64,000 nt of DNA. Source: Paragordius varius (taxonomy: Eukaryota; Nematomorpha). The stretch is from the NCBI GenBank assembly GCA_964247055.1, contig OZ176053.1, positions 62,001 through 126,000 on the forward strand, written 5' to 3'. Every line of letters begins with the position of its first letter. Position 1 is the first letter of the stretch. Shown here piece after piece: positions 1 through 11,740 of this stretch. The notes below the pieces were generated by a model. It had not been told where the DNA came from and did no database searches. It was given only the letters and a program-made list of their open reading frames with translations. A program made the translations under genes and the position numbers.

Positions 1-1
1 G

Positions 2-267
2 ATAATTCTAAAAAGAAAGTTAACATATTTTGGTCATGTCATGCGATCGAATTCTCTGGAGAAAGATACAATGTTTGGGAAGGTAGAAGGGCAAAGGAAA
101 CGAGGCCGACCACCGATGAGGTGGTTGGATACGATAAAAGAAGAGACCAAAATGACATTGAAAGAGCTCAATATAGCGGTGAAAGATAGAAAAAAATAAA
201 AAGAAATAGTTAAAACTATGTCCAAAAAGTCGTTTACGACTTAGGAAAAAACCAACCAAACCAACAA
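2..267 (+). mobile_element. 3' end of an RTE-like LINE
   Basis: An open frame runs from the window edge to a TAA at 197-199 (65 residues). It has the end typical of LINE polymerase proteins: a FGHVMR motif, then a basic KRGRPP segment followed by RWLDTIKEE. A short 3' tail follows, ending in CCAACCAAACCAACAAC-type simple sequence, as RTE-like LINEs often do. The element is cut by the window edge, so nothing upstream can be judged. A related carboxyl end lies on the minus strand at 23101-23313. The tail runs directly into a TTAA-type MITE. Confidence 0.8.
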
Positions 268-832
268 CACACTCATTTTAGTCCTTCGATTCAAATTGGG
301 GTAGTTGGATACCCCAGGCCTGTTTAATATCAAATACTTTAAAAAGTATGGAAGGAATCGAAACCATGGCAAAATTTTGCACTTATATAACATTAATAAA
401 CCGGAATATATAAAAAAATTTATATAAAAACACTTGATATTACTTATTTTAAGCTAAAACCGAAAGGTAAAAATTCCCTCAACGTGACATGTGTTAAATC
501 ATAAAACTAAAAAATAATACATAATAAACCGCTTTTTCTATTTCTCTCAATGTTAGATGTAATTTATATAAAAAATTAGCTTTAGTTTTACCCTTAAAAT
601 TAAATGAAGACGATATTTTGCATAAATTTTGTAAAATAATGGCGTCGAAGTAGTTTGAGATGGAACTTTTTTTTCAAAACAAAATTTTATCAATATATTT
701 TGGCATAGTTATATAATTTTTATCAGGAGAGAAGCATAAATTTAAATTGAACCGTTTCCTTTAGTAGTTTTTTAAAAATATTAATTTAAATTTAGTCTGG
801 GTTATTTAGATACCCCAATTTGAATCGAAGTG
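268..832 (+). mobile_element. TTAA-flanked MITE, left end truncated
   Basis: This is one of three copies of a roughly 560-bp non-coding element (others 27310-27861 and 55272-55835). The right end CGAAGTG is followed by TTAA at 833-836. The left end lacks the first bases seen in the complete copies and abuts the LINE tail. Both ends contain a small hairpin of the form GGGGTATNTAAATACCCC. A TTAA target duplication points to piggyBac-like mobilisation. This is inferred, because no transposase is present. Confidence 0.75.
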
Positions 833-2879
833 TTAAACGAAAAAAAGTAAATTGTTAATAAAATAAGGAATACATGACTGTAATTATAAAAGGTTATTGG
901 TAGTTACTAATAAATCTTAATATAGATATTCATTACCACAGGTTACTAAAAAAACCAACATTAATATGAAAAGGCCTTTTTAATTTAGAATGTAAGAATT
1001 TAATGATTTCAGTCCAATGTTTAGGCCTTGATAAGTCTGGATACAATTTAAGTATTTACCCTAAATATAAAAGAAAAAAAAAGACTTTCTGTAATATTTT
1101 CAATTATAATTCACTGTTAAAATGTTAGTAAGTATTAGATAATGCAAAAAACTCGACTGAAAAAATTTTTTTGTTTAGTATGTAAATATATTTTCTAAAT
1201 TGCCTACAATTAAAATCGTTTTTGTTTTGCCAACCTGAAATGATTTTACTTGTTCCACAAAAGTATGCATTTATGGCGCCCCATTCATTAATCCATAAAA
1301 ACGCCCACTCCCCCTCCATGCCACGCCTTGCATTATAAAATGATCAAATCCAAATCGTACTCATAAATGAGATTTTTCATGTAGTATATAAAATAATAAC
1401 CTATTTTTGAAATAAAATTAAAATATAAAATCCGACGCCCCTTCAACTATGGCCCCAGGCGCATTAACTCTCCCTAGCTACGCCTCTACACCGGCAAAAA
1501 TAGATGCCAATGAAGAAAAATTATTAAAAACACATTTTATATAAACAAAAAATATTATTTTCCATATATAATTTTTTATATTTCCTAAGTCATGTTTCTA
1601 CCTATTTTATGCTACTTGGTAAAAATTTATTAGCCCCAAAACTACCCGCTCCCAAAGATATTACCGTTATGTTAAAAATTAAGTTACTTTTAGAGGACAA
1701 AAACGCTATATAACTGTCAAATTTGGTTAAAAACATATATTACAAAAATGTCAATTATACCCAATTTATTGATCAAGTAATTATACCTAAAATAAACCAG
1801 TTTGATGGCCCTTACTCCGTTACTCGAATCGGCGGTCATAATAAAACATGATGTTGTGTTCCCATCTCTGTTTTTAAGAATTATATTACTCTTATGCAAA
1901 GCGTTTGGTCTGTAGATGATAGAATGATGGCGAATCGCACATGAATTCTTTCGATTAGCTAGCTGGCATTGTCAATATCGATTTGACCAGGGAATATAAA
2001 TCTAACGAAATACTTTCTAAAAACGAAAGACTCTGAGCTTACCACTTTCCTCAGATCCAATTCGACTCAGCGGGTGGTGATATCGATATATACTAGCCAG
2101 TAGAAACTGTCAGCTGAGTCAGCATTCTACGCAGAGCCGCTCCCATGTCAGCGTATCTAAATCTTGTTTATAGAATGGACACTCCTAGCAATTTTTCACT
2201 TATCTTATGAGATTATTTTATATGTTAAACAAAAAGGGATTGAATTAATTTTCTATCTGGTTCTTAACTTGGATAGATGTATTGCTATAATTGAGGTCTA
2301 CTTTTTGCAATATTGTATATAAATCTTCTCCATAGATTGCAATTAATTTTAACGTTTGGTTCTGCCAGGTTGCCATAATTTCTTTTGGAATATTGACCAT
2401 TCGCCTTATACTTAAGTTTTTACAACCACTTACCTTTCCAACATCAAGGATTTTTCCAATGAGTTAGATTCTAATGTGGCTAAATCAGGATAGTTTAATT
2501 CGGATTCCAAGCAATGACACTTGATGGATATTTTTGGCAAAATTATGGTAAGAAGGGACCTCTTGAATTGATTTCCACATTCTAATTATAAACAATATGA
2601 TTTAATCCTAATTTAAAAGAAATCAAAGAAAAACGAGCGAAAATTATTAGATGAAGATCCATGCACATTTATATTTTTTTTAAATTTTTAAAGCTAATAA
2701 ATCCTTTATTATTATTAAAAAGTACAGTTAAAAGTTATTTCTTCATTATTTATTGACTTTATATAATATTTTTGTGTGAACATAATCTGCATGATATCTA
2801 ATAAAATAAATAAAACGAGTATTTAATGGATACGTTACTAACATACTACAAAAATATAAAAAATATTTTTTAAGGTTAA
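833..2879. other. Gene-free A+T-rich stretch with a hAT remnant
   Basis: No convincing coding exon was found. A hAT-type MITE remnant lies at about 1274-1493. A somewhat more GC-rich patch at 1900-2160 does not hold an open frame of useful length on either strand. Confidence 0.5.
1274..1493 (+). mobile_element. Remnant of a hAT-like MITE
   Basis: It shares the segments TGGCGCCCC, CCTTGCATT, AAATCCGACGCCC and TTCAACTATGG, in the same order, with the better-preserved copy at 22606-22837. The right end AGCTACGCCTCTA is the inverted form of the CAGAGGCGTA-type terminus. The left terminus is missing. No coding sequence is present. Confidence 0.65.
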
Positions 2880-3770
2880 TAAATTTTTTAGGTCATTACT
2901 GAGCCTAATCTCATAGGTTTTAAAAAATTTGGCTCCAAAGGCCTGCTGTATTGATATGTCGATGAGTTCTACGCGGGTAGCCCCCTATCGAAAGAAAAAA
3001 ATTTTTATAAGGGGAATATACCTAGAATCATCCTTCCCATATATTTTTTATAGGTTTTGAAGAATGGCTTCAAAACTTATTAATAGTTCAATGATAGCGC
3101 ATTTTTTAGGGAGTATAGGGCTTAATTAATGTGTATTTCAAAAAACCGCTCGACTTAATTTCTTCATTTTTGCGGGTTATATTTCAGACCATTATTAAAC
3201 TTATATACCCGGATAAGTGTTCTGAAAATTAACTCTTAAACAACACATTTCGATATGGTGGCGCAGTTTAAGGCGGCTGATACAAAAAAAGTAATTTATA
3301 TTTTTGCTTTTTTATCGAGAATACCTAATATCACGATTGATTCCATATGCTCTTAGTTTTTAGAAAAATTTCCACAAACTAAAAAATCAGTTAATAATGG
3401 CGCGTTTTTATGGGCGTGTCGAGCTTAACGATTAATTTTAACCACGCGACCTAAATTTGCCTTTTTAGGGGTAATATTTTAACCAGCTATTAAACTCATA
3501 TGACCTAGGTTTTCTAAAATTTAGCCCCAAAGCCACTCTATTTTGATATGATGGGACAGTTTTTAGTGGGTATCTCCTTACCCAGCAGTCAAAAGAAAAA
3601 ACATACGACTAACTTTTGCCCTTTAACTGGCTGGAATCCACTTTAAATTACGGTCTCATAACTTGGGCAAAAAATAGTCAAAAAATTATTATTTTTTAAC
3701 TTGGTGTTTTTAAAATAATGACATTTTACGGAGGGGAGCGGGTAAAAAGAGGGCCTGAGCTAATATGGTT
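2880..3770. repeat. Decayed dispersed repeat with internal reiteration
   Basis: Short blocks recur here and again at 18220-19390 and 41930-42290. Examples are GCGGGTAGCCCC, TTACCCAGCAG, AACAACACATTTCGATATGG and TTTTACGGAGGGGAGCGGG followed by TAAAAAGAGGGCC. Within this region similar blocks return more than once, so the parent looks like an old tandem-type repeat. No coding potential was seen. Confidence 0.55.
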
Positions 3771-4378
3771 TTAAAAACTCACCCAATACATTTTATATCT
3801 CAAAACAAAGTAATTTGATGTCTTATATTTTAGATTTCTAGCATATTTGGACTGCAATATAGAGATTTACAAATTAGTAAGAAACAAAAAAATGTAAAAC
3901 ACACAAGGGAACAATATATATGATATGAAACAAAATCTACGATTAAATAATCAAACTTTATGACAAAATACTCTATCCCTGATTTCGATGAAAGAAGAGA
4001 AGAAGCCCTGAGTCCGCAACAAAATTAAAAAATTTTAAGATTTTTCGCAGATCCTGGGCATCAAACTATTGGGCTGTTTTGGGGGTGCATTTTTAACAAA
4101 TCCGATCTTTTATGGTATGCTAGCCACAAAAATTTAAAGTCAATTAATATCTAATGTGATTGTTTTCAGATTTAAATTCATATAATTAACTATTATTTTA
4201 TCATCAGACTAACTGATAATTCATATAAGCTATTTATTATTTTAAAATGTGGTTTGGATTGACTTTATAATTTAGAAATATATCGTCCGATTCTGGGCGA
4301 TCTTTTATGATAAAGTTTCCAGTAGTACTTTGATTATATTTTTTCTTTGCGGTTTTCATTTTAACAATGTCCTTTCTA

Positions 4379-4710
4379 AACCGCAATTTTTACCTGTATT
4401 TTTTAAAATGACCAAATAAATTAATTACAAATAACAATGCAAATCCTAAAAAACAAAAACTCAATTTTTATTAAATTTATTAAAAACTGCAATTTTTACC
4501 TGTAGTTATTAAAATGTCCACAATATGTAATTAATTACAATTACCAATGAAAAATAAATAAATTTGAAATTAACCGCCATTTTTACCTGTATTTTAAAAT
4601 TTCCAATATGTAGTAATTAAATACAATTTGCAATGCAAATTCTAAAAAATAAAAAAAATTAAATGTGACTAAATTTAAAAACCGCAATTTTTACCTGATT
4701 AAAATGTAAA
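4379..4710. repeat. Short tandem array, about 3-4 units of roughly 100 bp
   Basis: The phrase CCGCAATTTTTACCTG (with small changes) recurs at about 4380, 4486, 4573 and 4680. Each time it is followed by a T-rich step, AAAATG, an AATTA-rich run and AACAATGCAAATCCTAAAAA or a relative. The units are diverged. No gene is seen between 3771 and 5400. Confidence 0.65.
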
Positions 4711-5668
4711 CACATAAAAATTAACCATGAAAAACATAAAAACAAAACCAATCTATAATCTAATTAAATTTTCACAAATATATAACCTGTATTTTAATTA
4801 CTAATAACAACTATTTAAAATAATAATACCAATTTTGATTAATACAGGTATTTATCATGTTGAAAATAGTAATTGTTAAATTTAATTATGAATCATAAAT
4901 AATATTAAAATACCCATTTTACTATTTATTAAATTATTAGAATAAAAACCCACAGAATTCCGCATCTAAATACGTAACAACAATATTTTAATGTTAACAT
5001 AAATTGCTGTAATATTCTCAAAATTTAACATACAAAATATTCATCAAATTAATTAGTTAATTCTCACGTCAATCCTCTTTCATATGTGTACTGCGAAATA
5101 AATTTTTAAAAAAAATCAACATATAAATTTTGCTAAAAGATTAACAAAAATATTACCATTCCCCTATAACAATATTTTAAGATTTTCATTTTTTACTAAA
5201 GATTTCCGACGCCCTTCCCCCACACTTCTTTTACTTTTTTAAAGAATATGATATGGTAATACCATATAGCTCTTGTTTTTATTTCTTTACCAAATATTAA
5301 TACCCAATTAACGAAAAAAAGTAAATCTTTAACAATATAAAGTCTACATGACTGTAAAGTATTTCCTTTTTTTATTCATCGTTCCACCCATTGATTTAAT
5401 AATGTTTAGAACAACAAATTGCAATTAATAAATGAGAAAACAGAGTTGGAGTTTTCTAATATGGAGCAGGTTACCAAGGACCGTGTAAATTTTGTTGATT
5501 ACATTTTTAACAGTAAAATATATGGTAAATTGGGGTATATCTTTGTTGCACTCTATCATACATATAAAAATGAAAATGTGTCTCTTCAGTTGAAACTTTT
5601 CACGATTTGTTTTTTGAAGTTTAGAGCAAAATTTTAATGAAAAACTGGCTAAAAAAATCTTTTTTTAA

Positions 5669-7089
5669 GTGACTATAATATTCTTGGTTATTTTTACAAT
5701 CTACGGCACATTAAAAGCCACGAAAACATGCAGATATATTGGCCCGCATGCTGACAGAATCACAACAACAGACACAGAAAGCCTTCAAACAGCAGAACAT
5801 TTAAGATTTGTCAATAGTAATCTATTTAGCATAAATAGTGACCATATTAGAAGCCAGACAGAAATCGTCCCTGTATTAAAACAGGTAATAAGGGCACTAA
5901 GAACAAACAACTGGTCCAAAAAAATAGTAAATCCATTCCACAGTTTTAGAGATGAAATTGAAAATACATACGGGTTATTATATTGGCATGGTAGATTAAT
6001 AATTCCCGAATCTCAAAAAATAAATATCTTACAATTATTACACGTCGGACACCCCGGGACCAAAGCAATGTACGAACAAGCAAAACAAATAGTCTTTTGG
6101 CACAACATGGAAAGCGACATAAAAAATGGGTAGATACGTGTAAAAAATGTCAAGAAATCGTCCGATGCGAAAACTGAATCCCACATACAATTATAACACT
6201 AATACAGCAATATGAGAGATATTACATCTAGATATAGCAGGCCCGATAGAAAATTTTTATTGGATAGTTCCTATTGACAGTTATTCTCGATGGGTAGAAA
6301 TTAAACTATCGAAAAAGATATCGACTTCCTAGACGAAAGTTTTAGTGGATATAGATCACCAAGAATGATAGTAACCGACAACGCGTCTTACTTTACATCT
6401 GAGTTAAAAAAATCATAGAAACGGGAAACATTAAAAATGTAACATCAGTTCCCTACCATCCAAAAACGAACGGAATGGTGGAACGAGTGATATATACCCT
6501 AAAAACACTTATTAGTCATCAGAAGACGATGACCCATAATCAAAAATAAATAACACGCTTTGGGGATACCGCACTAACATACACAGTGCTACAAATACAT
6601 GTCCAGCAAAACTTTTCCTAAAACGTACCCCATCCAATCCAATCACATGGCTACAATATAAACAAACAGACTTCTTAGGCGATGTACATCCGAATCACGA
6701 ACACCATGTATCAACTAGCGAATGGTTGGCGAGAAGGAATTGAAAATAAACGACTCGGATTACTCTCATATGTAATACGGGCTGATAACAAAATCATCCA
6801 AAAACACGCCGATCAACTGAAACCAAGGGAAGGAAGTGAAAGACAACTTCATCCGAAGAAACTCAACCATCGTATGACCTATATGTTAGGTACCCTACTG
6901 CCACGACTGAAGCCCCAACCCTCGGAACCCATCATTAAGTCGCCATCCCAAAAAACACCCACTATAGCACCTACCACTGAAACTCATACAGAACGGCGAT
7001 ACCCTACACGAATCCGACACCCACCACATAGATATCAAGGAGAGGGAAAGAGTGATGTTAAGTTAGACCCTACTTTCGTGGACACATAA
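5669..7089 (+). mobile_element. Fossil Ty3/gypsy fragment (integrase part)
   Basis: This is an old, broken piece of a Ty3/gypsy-type LTR retroelement. It covers the linker before integrase, the integrase zinc-binding region (HVGHPGTKAMYEQA), parts of the core (DNASYFTSE-like) and a Pro-rich carboxyl tail (RRYPTRIRHPPHR). The reverse transcriptase part is not present. It is clearly broken in several places. It resembles the element at 13575-17843 in architecture but is too diverged to be a recent copy of it. Flanking LTRs were not recognised. Confidence 0.75.
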
Positions 7090-7249
7090 ACACTTATAAC
7101 TCTTTGTGATACACCGAGTTAATGTTAATTGTAGCTTCAACCAAAATAGTTAGTATATAATTCTTGTATTATAATATAAACACATGTTTGATTTTGATAT
7201 TTGAATTATGTTTTCTTTGTAATATAACTCTACTTCTATTAAGATTGTA

Positions 7250-8075
7250 ATTTAATTTTAGCGTAGAATTATGATTTTTATTGTTTTATCATCAATATTT
7301 AATTGTATAAAACATTTTAATTTTGACGATTACATTATTTATTTATATTATGTTTTACTTATAAAACAGTTTCACCTAATCAATATAGACAATTTGCCCT
7401 TCAAGATTGTCCTAGAAAATTTAAAGTTGGTACTTCAATATTTTAATTTTGATTCCAACAACTATTATTAATGGAGCAATAAAATGTTTATCTATTCTAT
7501 CATAAAACTTTTCTCTTTATTAAACCTAAGTGAATACCATATCCATAAGAATCCTTATTATTTTCTATAATAAATTTAACTAGGGTTATTGATCGTAATT
7601 AGTTTAAAACATTTATAAGGTTATAACATTGATAAATTAAATAAAATAGTTCGAAACTAAAGTTGTAGATTCAAAAAATACTAATAATAAAGATATAATT
7701 TTAAATTTAATAGATAATTAAATACAAAAAAACGGTTGTATACAAACTGCAAAAAATGTAAGGAATTTTAATTGAGTGACAAATAACTTTCAAAGACAAT
7801 CTTGAAGCGCAAATTTATAAATAATCAATGCAACTTATTGGAAAAATTAAAATGTTTGAAAATTAATCCATTTACCATCAAATATTGATGATAAAACAAT
7901 AAAAATCATATATCAACGCTAAAACTTTATTATATAAAATTAAAATTATATAAATACTTAATAATTATATTGTCATATCATAAAATAAATCCTTTATATA
8001 TAATTTTAAAAATTATTGTTTTTGCTGTTTACTTGGAAAATGTTGCGTTTGCTTGAAAAAAATGGTATAACAATA
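7250..8075. mobile_element. Fold-back element with mariner-like ends, left end lost
   Basis: Two long inverted arms face each other. The segment beginning TTTTAGCGTAGAATTATG near 7257 and passing through CTTCAAGATTGTC matches in reverse the segment at about 7765-7925. The right end (GTTGCGTTTGCTTG, then AATGGTATA near 8075) matches the right end of the mariner-type element at 42537-45161. The equivalent left end is missing next to the fossil integrase fragment. No transposase is left. Confidence 0.6.
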
Positions 8076-8110
8076 GTTTGCTAACTAATGGTTATATATA
8101 TATATATATA

Positions 8111-8346
8111 CAATAAAAATTGAAATTATACGAACAAGTAAAAATATAAATACAAATTTTTTTTTCAAAAGACAACCATGCTTTTTAAACCTTAATTTAT
8201 CATATAAAAAACATTTAATTCCAATGATAAAATATATTATTAATAAATAACCTCTATTTCACACTTTAAAAATCAAGATTTAAAAAGTATGGTTGTATTT
8301 GTCTTTAAATTTTCTCATTTTGTCCGTATAATTTCAATTTTTACTG
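8111..8346. mobile_element. MITE, 'ACAGTAAAAATTGAAATTATACGG' family (family B)
   Basis: The terminal inverted repeats are CAATAAAAATTGAAATTATA on the left and TATAATTTCAATTTTTACTG on the right, flanked by TA. The interior holds AAAGACAACCATGC and its inverse. No coding sequence is present. At least eight copies or half copies lie in the window (others near 10250, 39440, 39662, 49453, 57740, 58520 and 61229). The TA target and short ends suggest Tc1/mariner-type mobilisation. Confidence 0.8.
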
Positions 8347-9860
8347 TATATCTAATAAAAGTATTTACTTTATTTATTTTTTCACAAATATATGGTTCTG
8401 TTTATTCATTTTCGATGAGCTTTGTTAATTTTGATTCGGTTTATGAATCTCAAGAAACCCTTTCCAAATACTAAAATGTATAATTGATTGGTGCGTTTAT
8501 CGTATTGATGACTACCCTTTGAATATGATATATTTTTTAATAAAATGAAATCAGGTTTATGATAAATAATCAAAAAGACGAAGTTGTTTTTGATCCCTCT
8601 ATTATAATGTTTATTTCCTTGAATATCAAATGTAAGTTTTAGTTGGGTTTAAATTTTATGATGTAAAAATCTTGGTGTGGGTTGCATTTACTCCTAGATC
8701 TATATCAAAACATTTCAAAAATCTGAAAGTTTGGTCATTTTGAATGTCCAAATTTAACGACAGAAATGATAATAGGCCAATTCCTTAAAATTCTTTCCCT
8801 AATGTATTGTTTGTGCCTATCCGACCGCTTTTCTAATTTCTTTAATAATTTTTTATTTTAATGCTGACCTTTTTAAATTTTGTAGTATATCGAAAAAAAC
8901 AACTAAATGCGTTTTGAAAGTCTAATTTGGATTAATTTTTATTCATTCCTGAGTCTCGTGTTCAAAACCTTATTAGCTCTGACTACCTTGTTTGTATCCT
9001 CAACTATCGATCGCATTATAATTTTTAAATATTTTAAGGATTTAGCATCTTAAACTAAATGTAGGGTCCCTTTATGTTAATTTTTTTATTCACTTGAAAA
9101 AAGCTTTTCCTGAATAAAATAATGTTAATGTTTCAAGCGTTTCCTTAGTTTTTATTCACTCCAAATTAAGTAATCTTTTGAAAAAGATAAGGAAACAGTG
9201 ATTTAGGAAAATTATTAATTAAAATATAAAAAAGATAATTACATGTAAAAATTTTCAAAGGTGCAACTGATATATATAATATATCTTATTAATTCGATTT
9301 CAAAGCTGGAAATCAATTATCTTATCAATTTAACTTACTTAATGAATGATTAAATGACGTAAATAAGTCTTTAAATTGAAAAAGGTGTTGTTTTTGACTG
9401 ATAAATGGTTGATAAAAAGAATTGTTTTTTATTCTGAGAAATTTCGCATATATAATTTCAATATACGTACATATAATGCGCAGTTTAGTATACAACATTT
9501 AAAGCAAATGATATATTTTTTAAGGCAAACTTCTGTAAATTTTTATCAATTATCGTCACTAAGTAAATAAATAATATGTTTTGTTGTTCATTCTACCTTA
9601 TAAGGATGATATTTTGCAATAATTTCAATGTACGTAAATCTCCTATTTTTCAGAACTCTAAATATTTTCTACTAAATATTGTGATGAATCAGCCAAAATT
9701 GATTGTTTTTTCTCCCATGATTATAATAACAAAAATTTCATCAGTTTAGCAAAGTATATATATATACATATATTTATAGGGTCGTATACTAAATATTTTT
9801 TACTTGACGAAATTTTATAATTCTCTTATCCAAGGTATATTATATTAATTCTATATTTTT
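8347..9860. other. Gene-free A+T-rich stretch
   Basis: Only short, compositionally biased open frames are present. No conserved motif, exon with good splice borders or recognisable repeat was seen. Confidence 0.4.
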
Positions 9861-10050
9861 ATGAGTTATTTATATTGCTAGAAAGTTATCAATTATTGCC
9901 AAATAGCATATGGTACTAAGAGATTTTTATTATTGGCTAATAATAGCAAAAAGTTTAAAAGATAAATAAAAGCCAATAATACTGCCTTTTGTTGTATATG
10001 ATATTTGGCAATAATTAATAGTTTCTTAGCCATGTATACTTACTCATACT
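9861..10050. mobile_element. Palindromic MITE with ATTGCTAGAAAGTTAT ends (family D)
   Basis: This roughly 190-bp near-palindrome begins near ATTGCTAGAAAGTTAT and TTGCCAAATAGCATAT and ends with their inverses and a TATACTTACTCATA terminus. The same sequence recurs at 20191-20384 and 63280-63454. No coding sequence is present, and the transposon class cannot be told from the ends. Confidence 0.75.
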
Positions 10051-10249
10051 GTATATGTATAAAAATTCTAATTGATTCAAAGTTTATTATTTTTCCACAA
10101 TCAGGATCCAAATAAATTTGCTTATAATTTTAAATTTTTGCCTTTACCCAAAAGTAATTATTTATATTAGTGAAAATTGATTAGATTTTTATTATATACC
10201 ACCAAACTTTAATCTAAATATGATTATTTAAATATATATATTCAGAAAT

Positions 10250-10499
10250 CAAAATTATGCTATATGGAAAAAACGCAAAAATATAAAAACAACCATATTT
10301 TTTCTAAAAGACAACCAACTTTTTTTTTATATTTATTTATTTTTATAAAAATTAAGAAATTATTATTGAATTATATGATTGATTGTGTGTGTTACTAAAC
10401 ATCTCTATTTCCAAATTTTAAAAATGAGTTTTATTTAAATAAATCAAAAAAAATATTAATTTGTGATTTACGGTTCACGTATAATTTCATTTTTTACTG
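10250..10499. mobile_element. Diverged copy of MITE family B
   Basis: The left half carries TTTTCTAAAAGACAACCAAC and the right end is GTATAATTTCATTTTTTACTG. The left terminus is eroded, so the start is approximate. It lies about 35 bp upstream of the initiation codon of the secreted Pro-rich peptide gene. Confidence 0.6.
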
Positions 10500-10534
10500 T
10501 ATATAATTTTTAGCCAAATCAATATTACCTAACA

Positions 10535-11720
10535 ATGAAGTTGTATATTGCGCTTTCAATGATTTTCTTCTATCTTTTGGGTACTTTTTCAACAGGTTTT
10601 TTTATAATTTTATCCAATCATTTTCATAAATAATTTCAATAGTTTTTTACAACCTTTCTACAATTAATAAAAATCAAATTTTTTAAATCTTGTTTGCATT
10701 AATCGAGAAATACTGTATAGAATTACGCAAATTTTTAATACATTAATTATTTATTTTTTGGATATCGAATTATATACGTGTGCTTTCGCCATCTATATTA
10801 AACTAACTAACTAACCTAAATCTTATCATATTAATTTTATTTTAATGTTGAGCAAAAAAGCTGTATGTAAAAAAATTCTGAAGGCTGACTATTGAATTCT
10901 ATCCCAATTTAATTCAGGCTGTTCGTTAAGTAATAAAACAACTAAAATAACAATAATAATGAATTTTCAAAAGACAAAACCACAATCAGTAATGAAAGAT
11001 AAAACGTAAAAACTGATAATTATTTTTTTTATTTTCAAAAGACATTTTAACTCTTTAAGACTTTAATTTAAAAATATGCTATAATTGTATTAATCCAACC
11101 TATATGGAATATGGAGACAAACATTATTTTCCATAAGAAAACAATACTTTTTGTTTCATCATCTATAGTTTCGGGTAGTAAAACAGGGAATAGAAATGCA
11201 AATATTCAATACACTCACACATGTATATATCTGAAAATTCAATAGTTGATGTGGAAAATTAATATTTTTTTATTTCTTCATTTTGACAGTAAAATTTCAA
11301 TTATACATTTAAAAATATATATCTATGATTGTGTAAATATCTGTTTCATACTGAGTTTATATTGCATAATTTTATTCAATGGAAATAAATTTAAATCTCC
11401 ATTCCTTGATTCGCAAACCAACACAATAAATTCAAAATCGGGTTTCACCAATAACCTCTCTATTAAAATTTAACACTGCAACGTTACAACTTAATTTTTG
11501 TGCAAAGATTCAATTCAATATTTTATTTTGCTTTTTGTTTAAAGTTTAGTTATTATTACAATTCTAATTTTTCCTCTGTTCATAAAAAGGTTCTGCAAAT
11601 AGTGTTAGAGGACCCAGTATAGTCATTTCGCCAGTTACCCAGAGACCCAGCTATCTTCGTACAAACCCAGAATATCCAAGACCTACCACTTTGAATCCCG
11701 ATACAACAAATCATGAATAA
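10535..11720 (+). CDS. Secreted proline-rich peptide, 63 residues, two exons
   Basis: Exon 1 is 10535-10595 and exon 2 is 11590-11720. The intron starts GTTTTT, ends AAAAAG, and both borders are phase 1. Exon 1 encodes a signal peptide (MKLYIALSMIFFYLLGTFST). The mature part is about 42 residues and Pro-rich, with the central run VTQRPSYLRTNPEYPRPTT and an acidic end. AATAAA overlaps the stop at 11716-11721, with another at 11734. The R-P-x-Y and Y-P-R-P-T pattern recalls insect proline-rich antimicrobial peptides of the drosocin/pyrrhocoricin/apidaecin kind, but there is no clear homology by eye and the net charge is low. The intact frame, good splice borders and poly(A) signal support a real gene. 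The function is inferred and uncertain. Confidence 0.65.
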
Positions 11721-11740
11721 ATTTGTTTATTATAATAAAT

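Noticed and set aside
1900-2160. GC-richer patch considered as a possible exon
   Set aside because: Stops in all useful frames and no convincing splice pair or homology.
5419-5637. Plus-strand open frame of 72 codons before the fossil integrase fragment
   Set aside because: No recognisable motif, no splice-bounded structure, and composition like the surrounding A+T-rich DNA.
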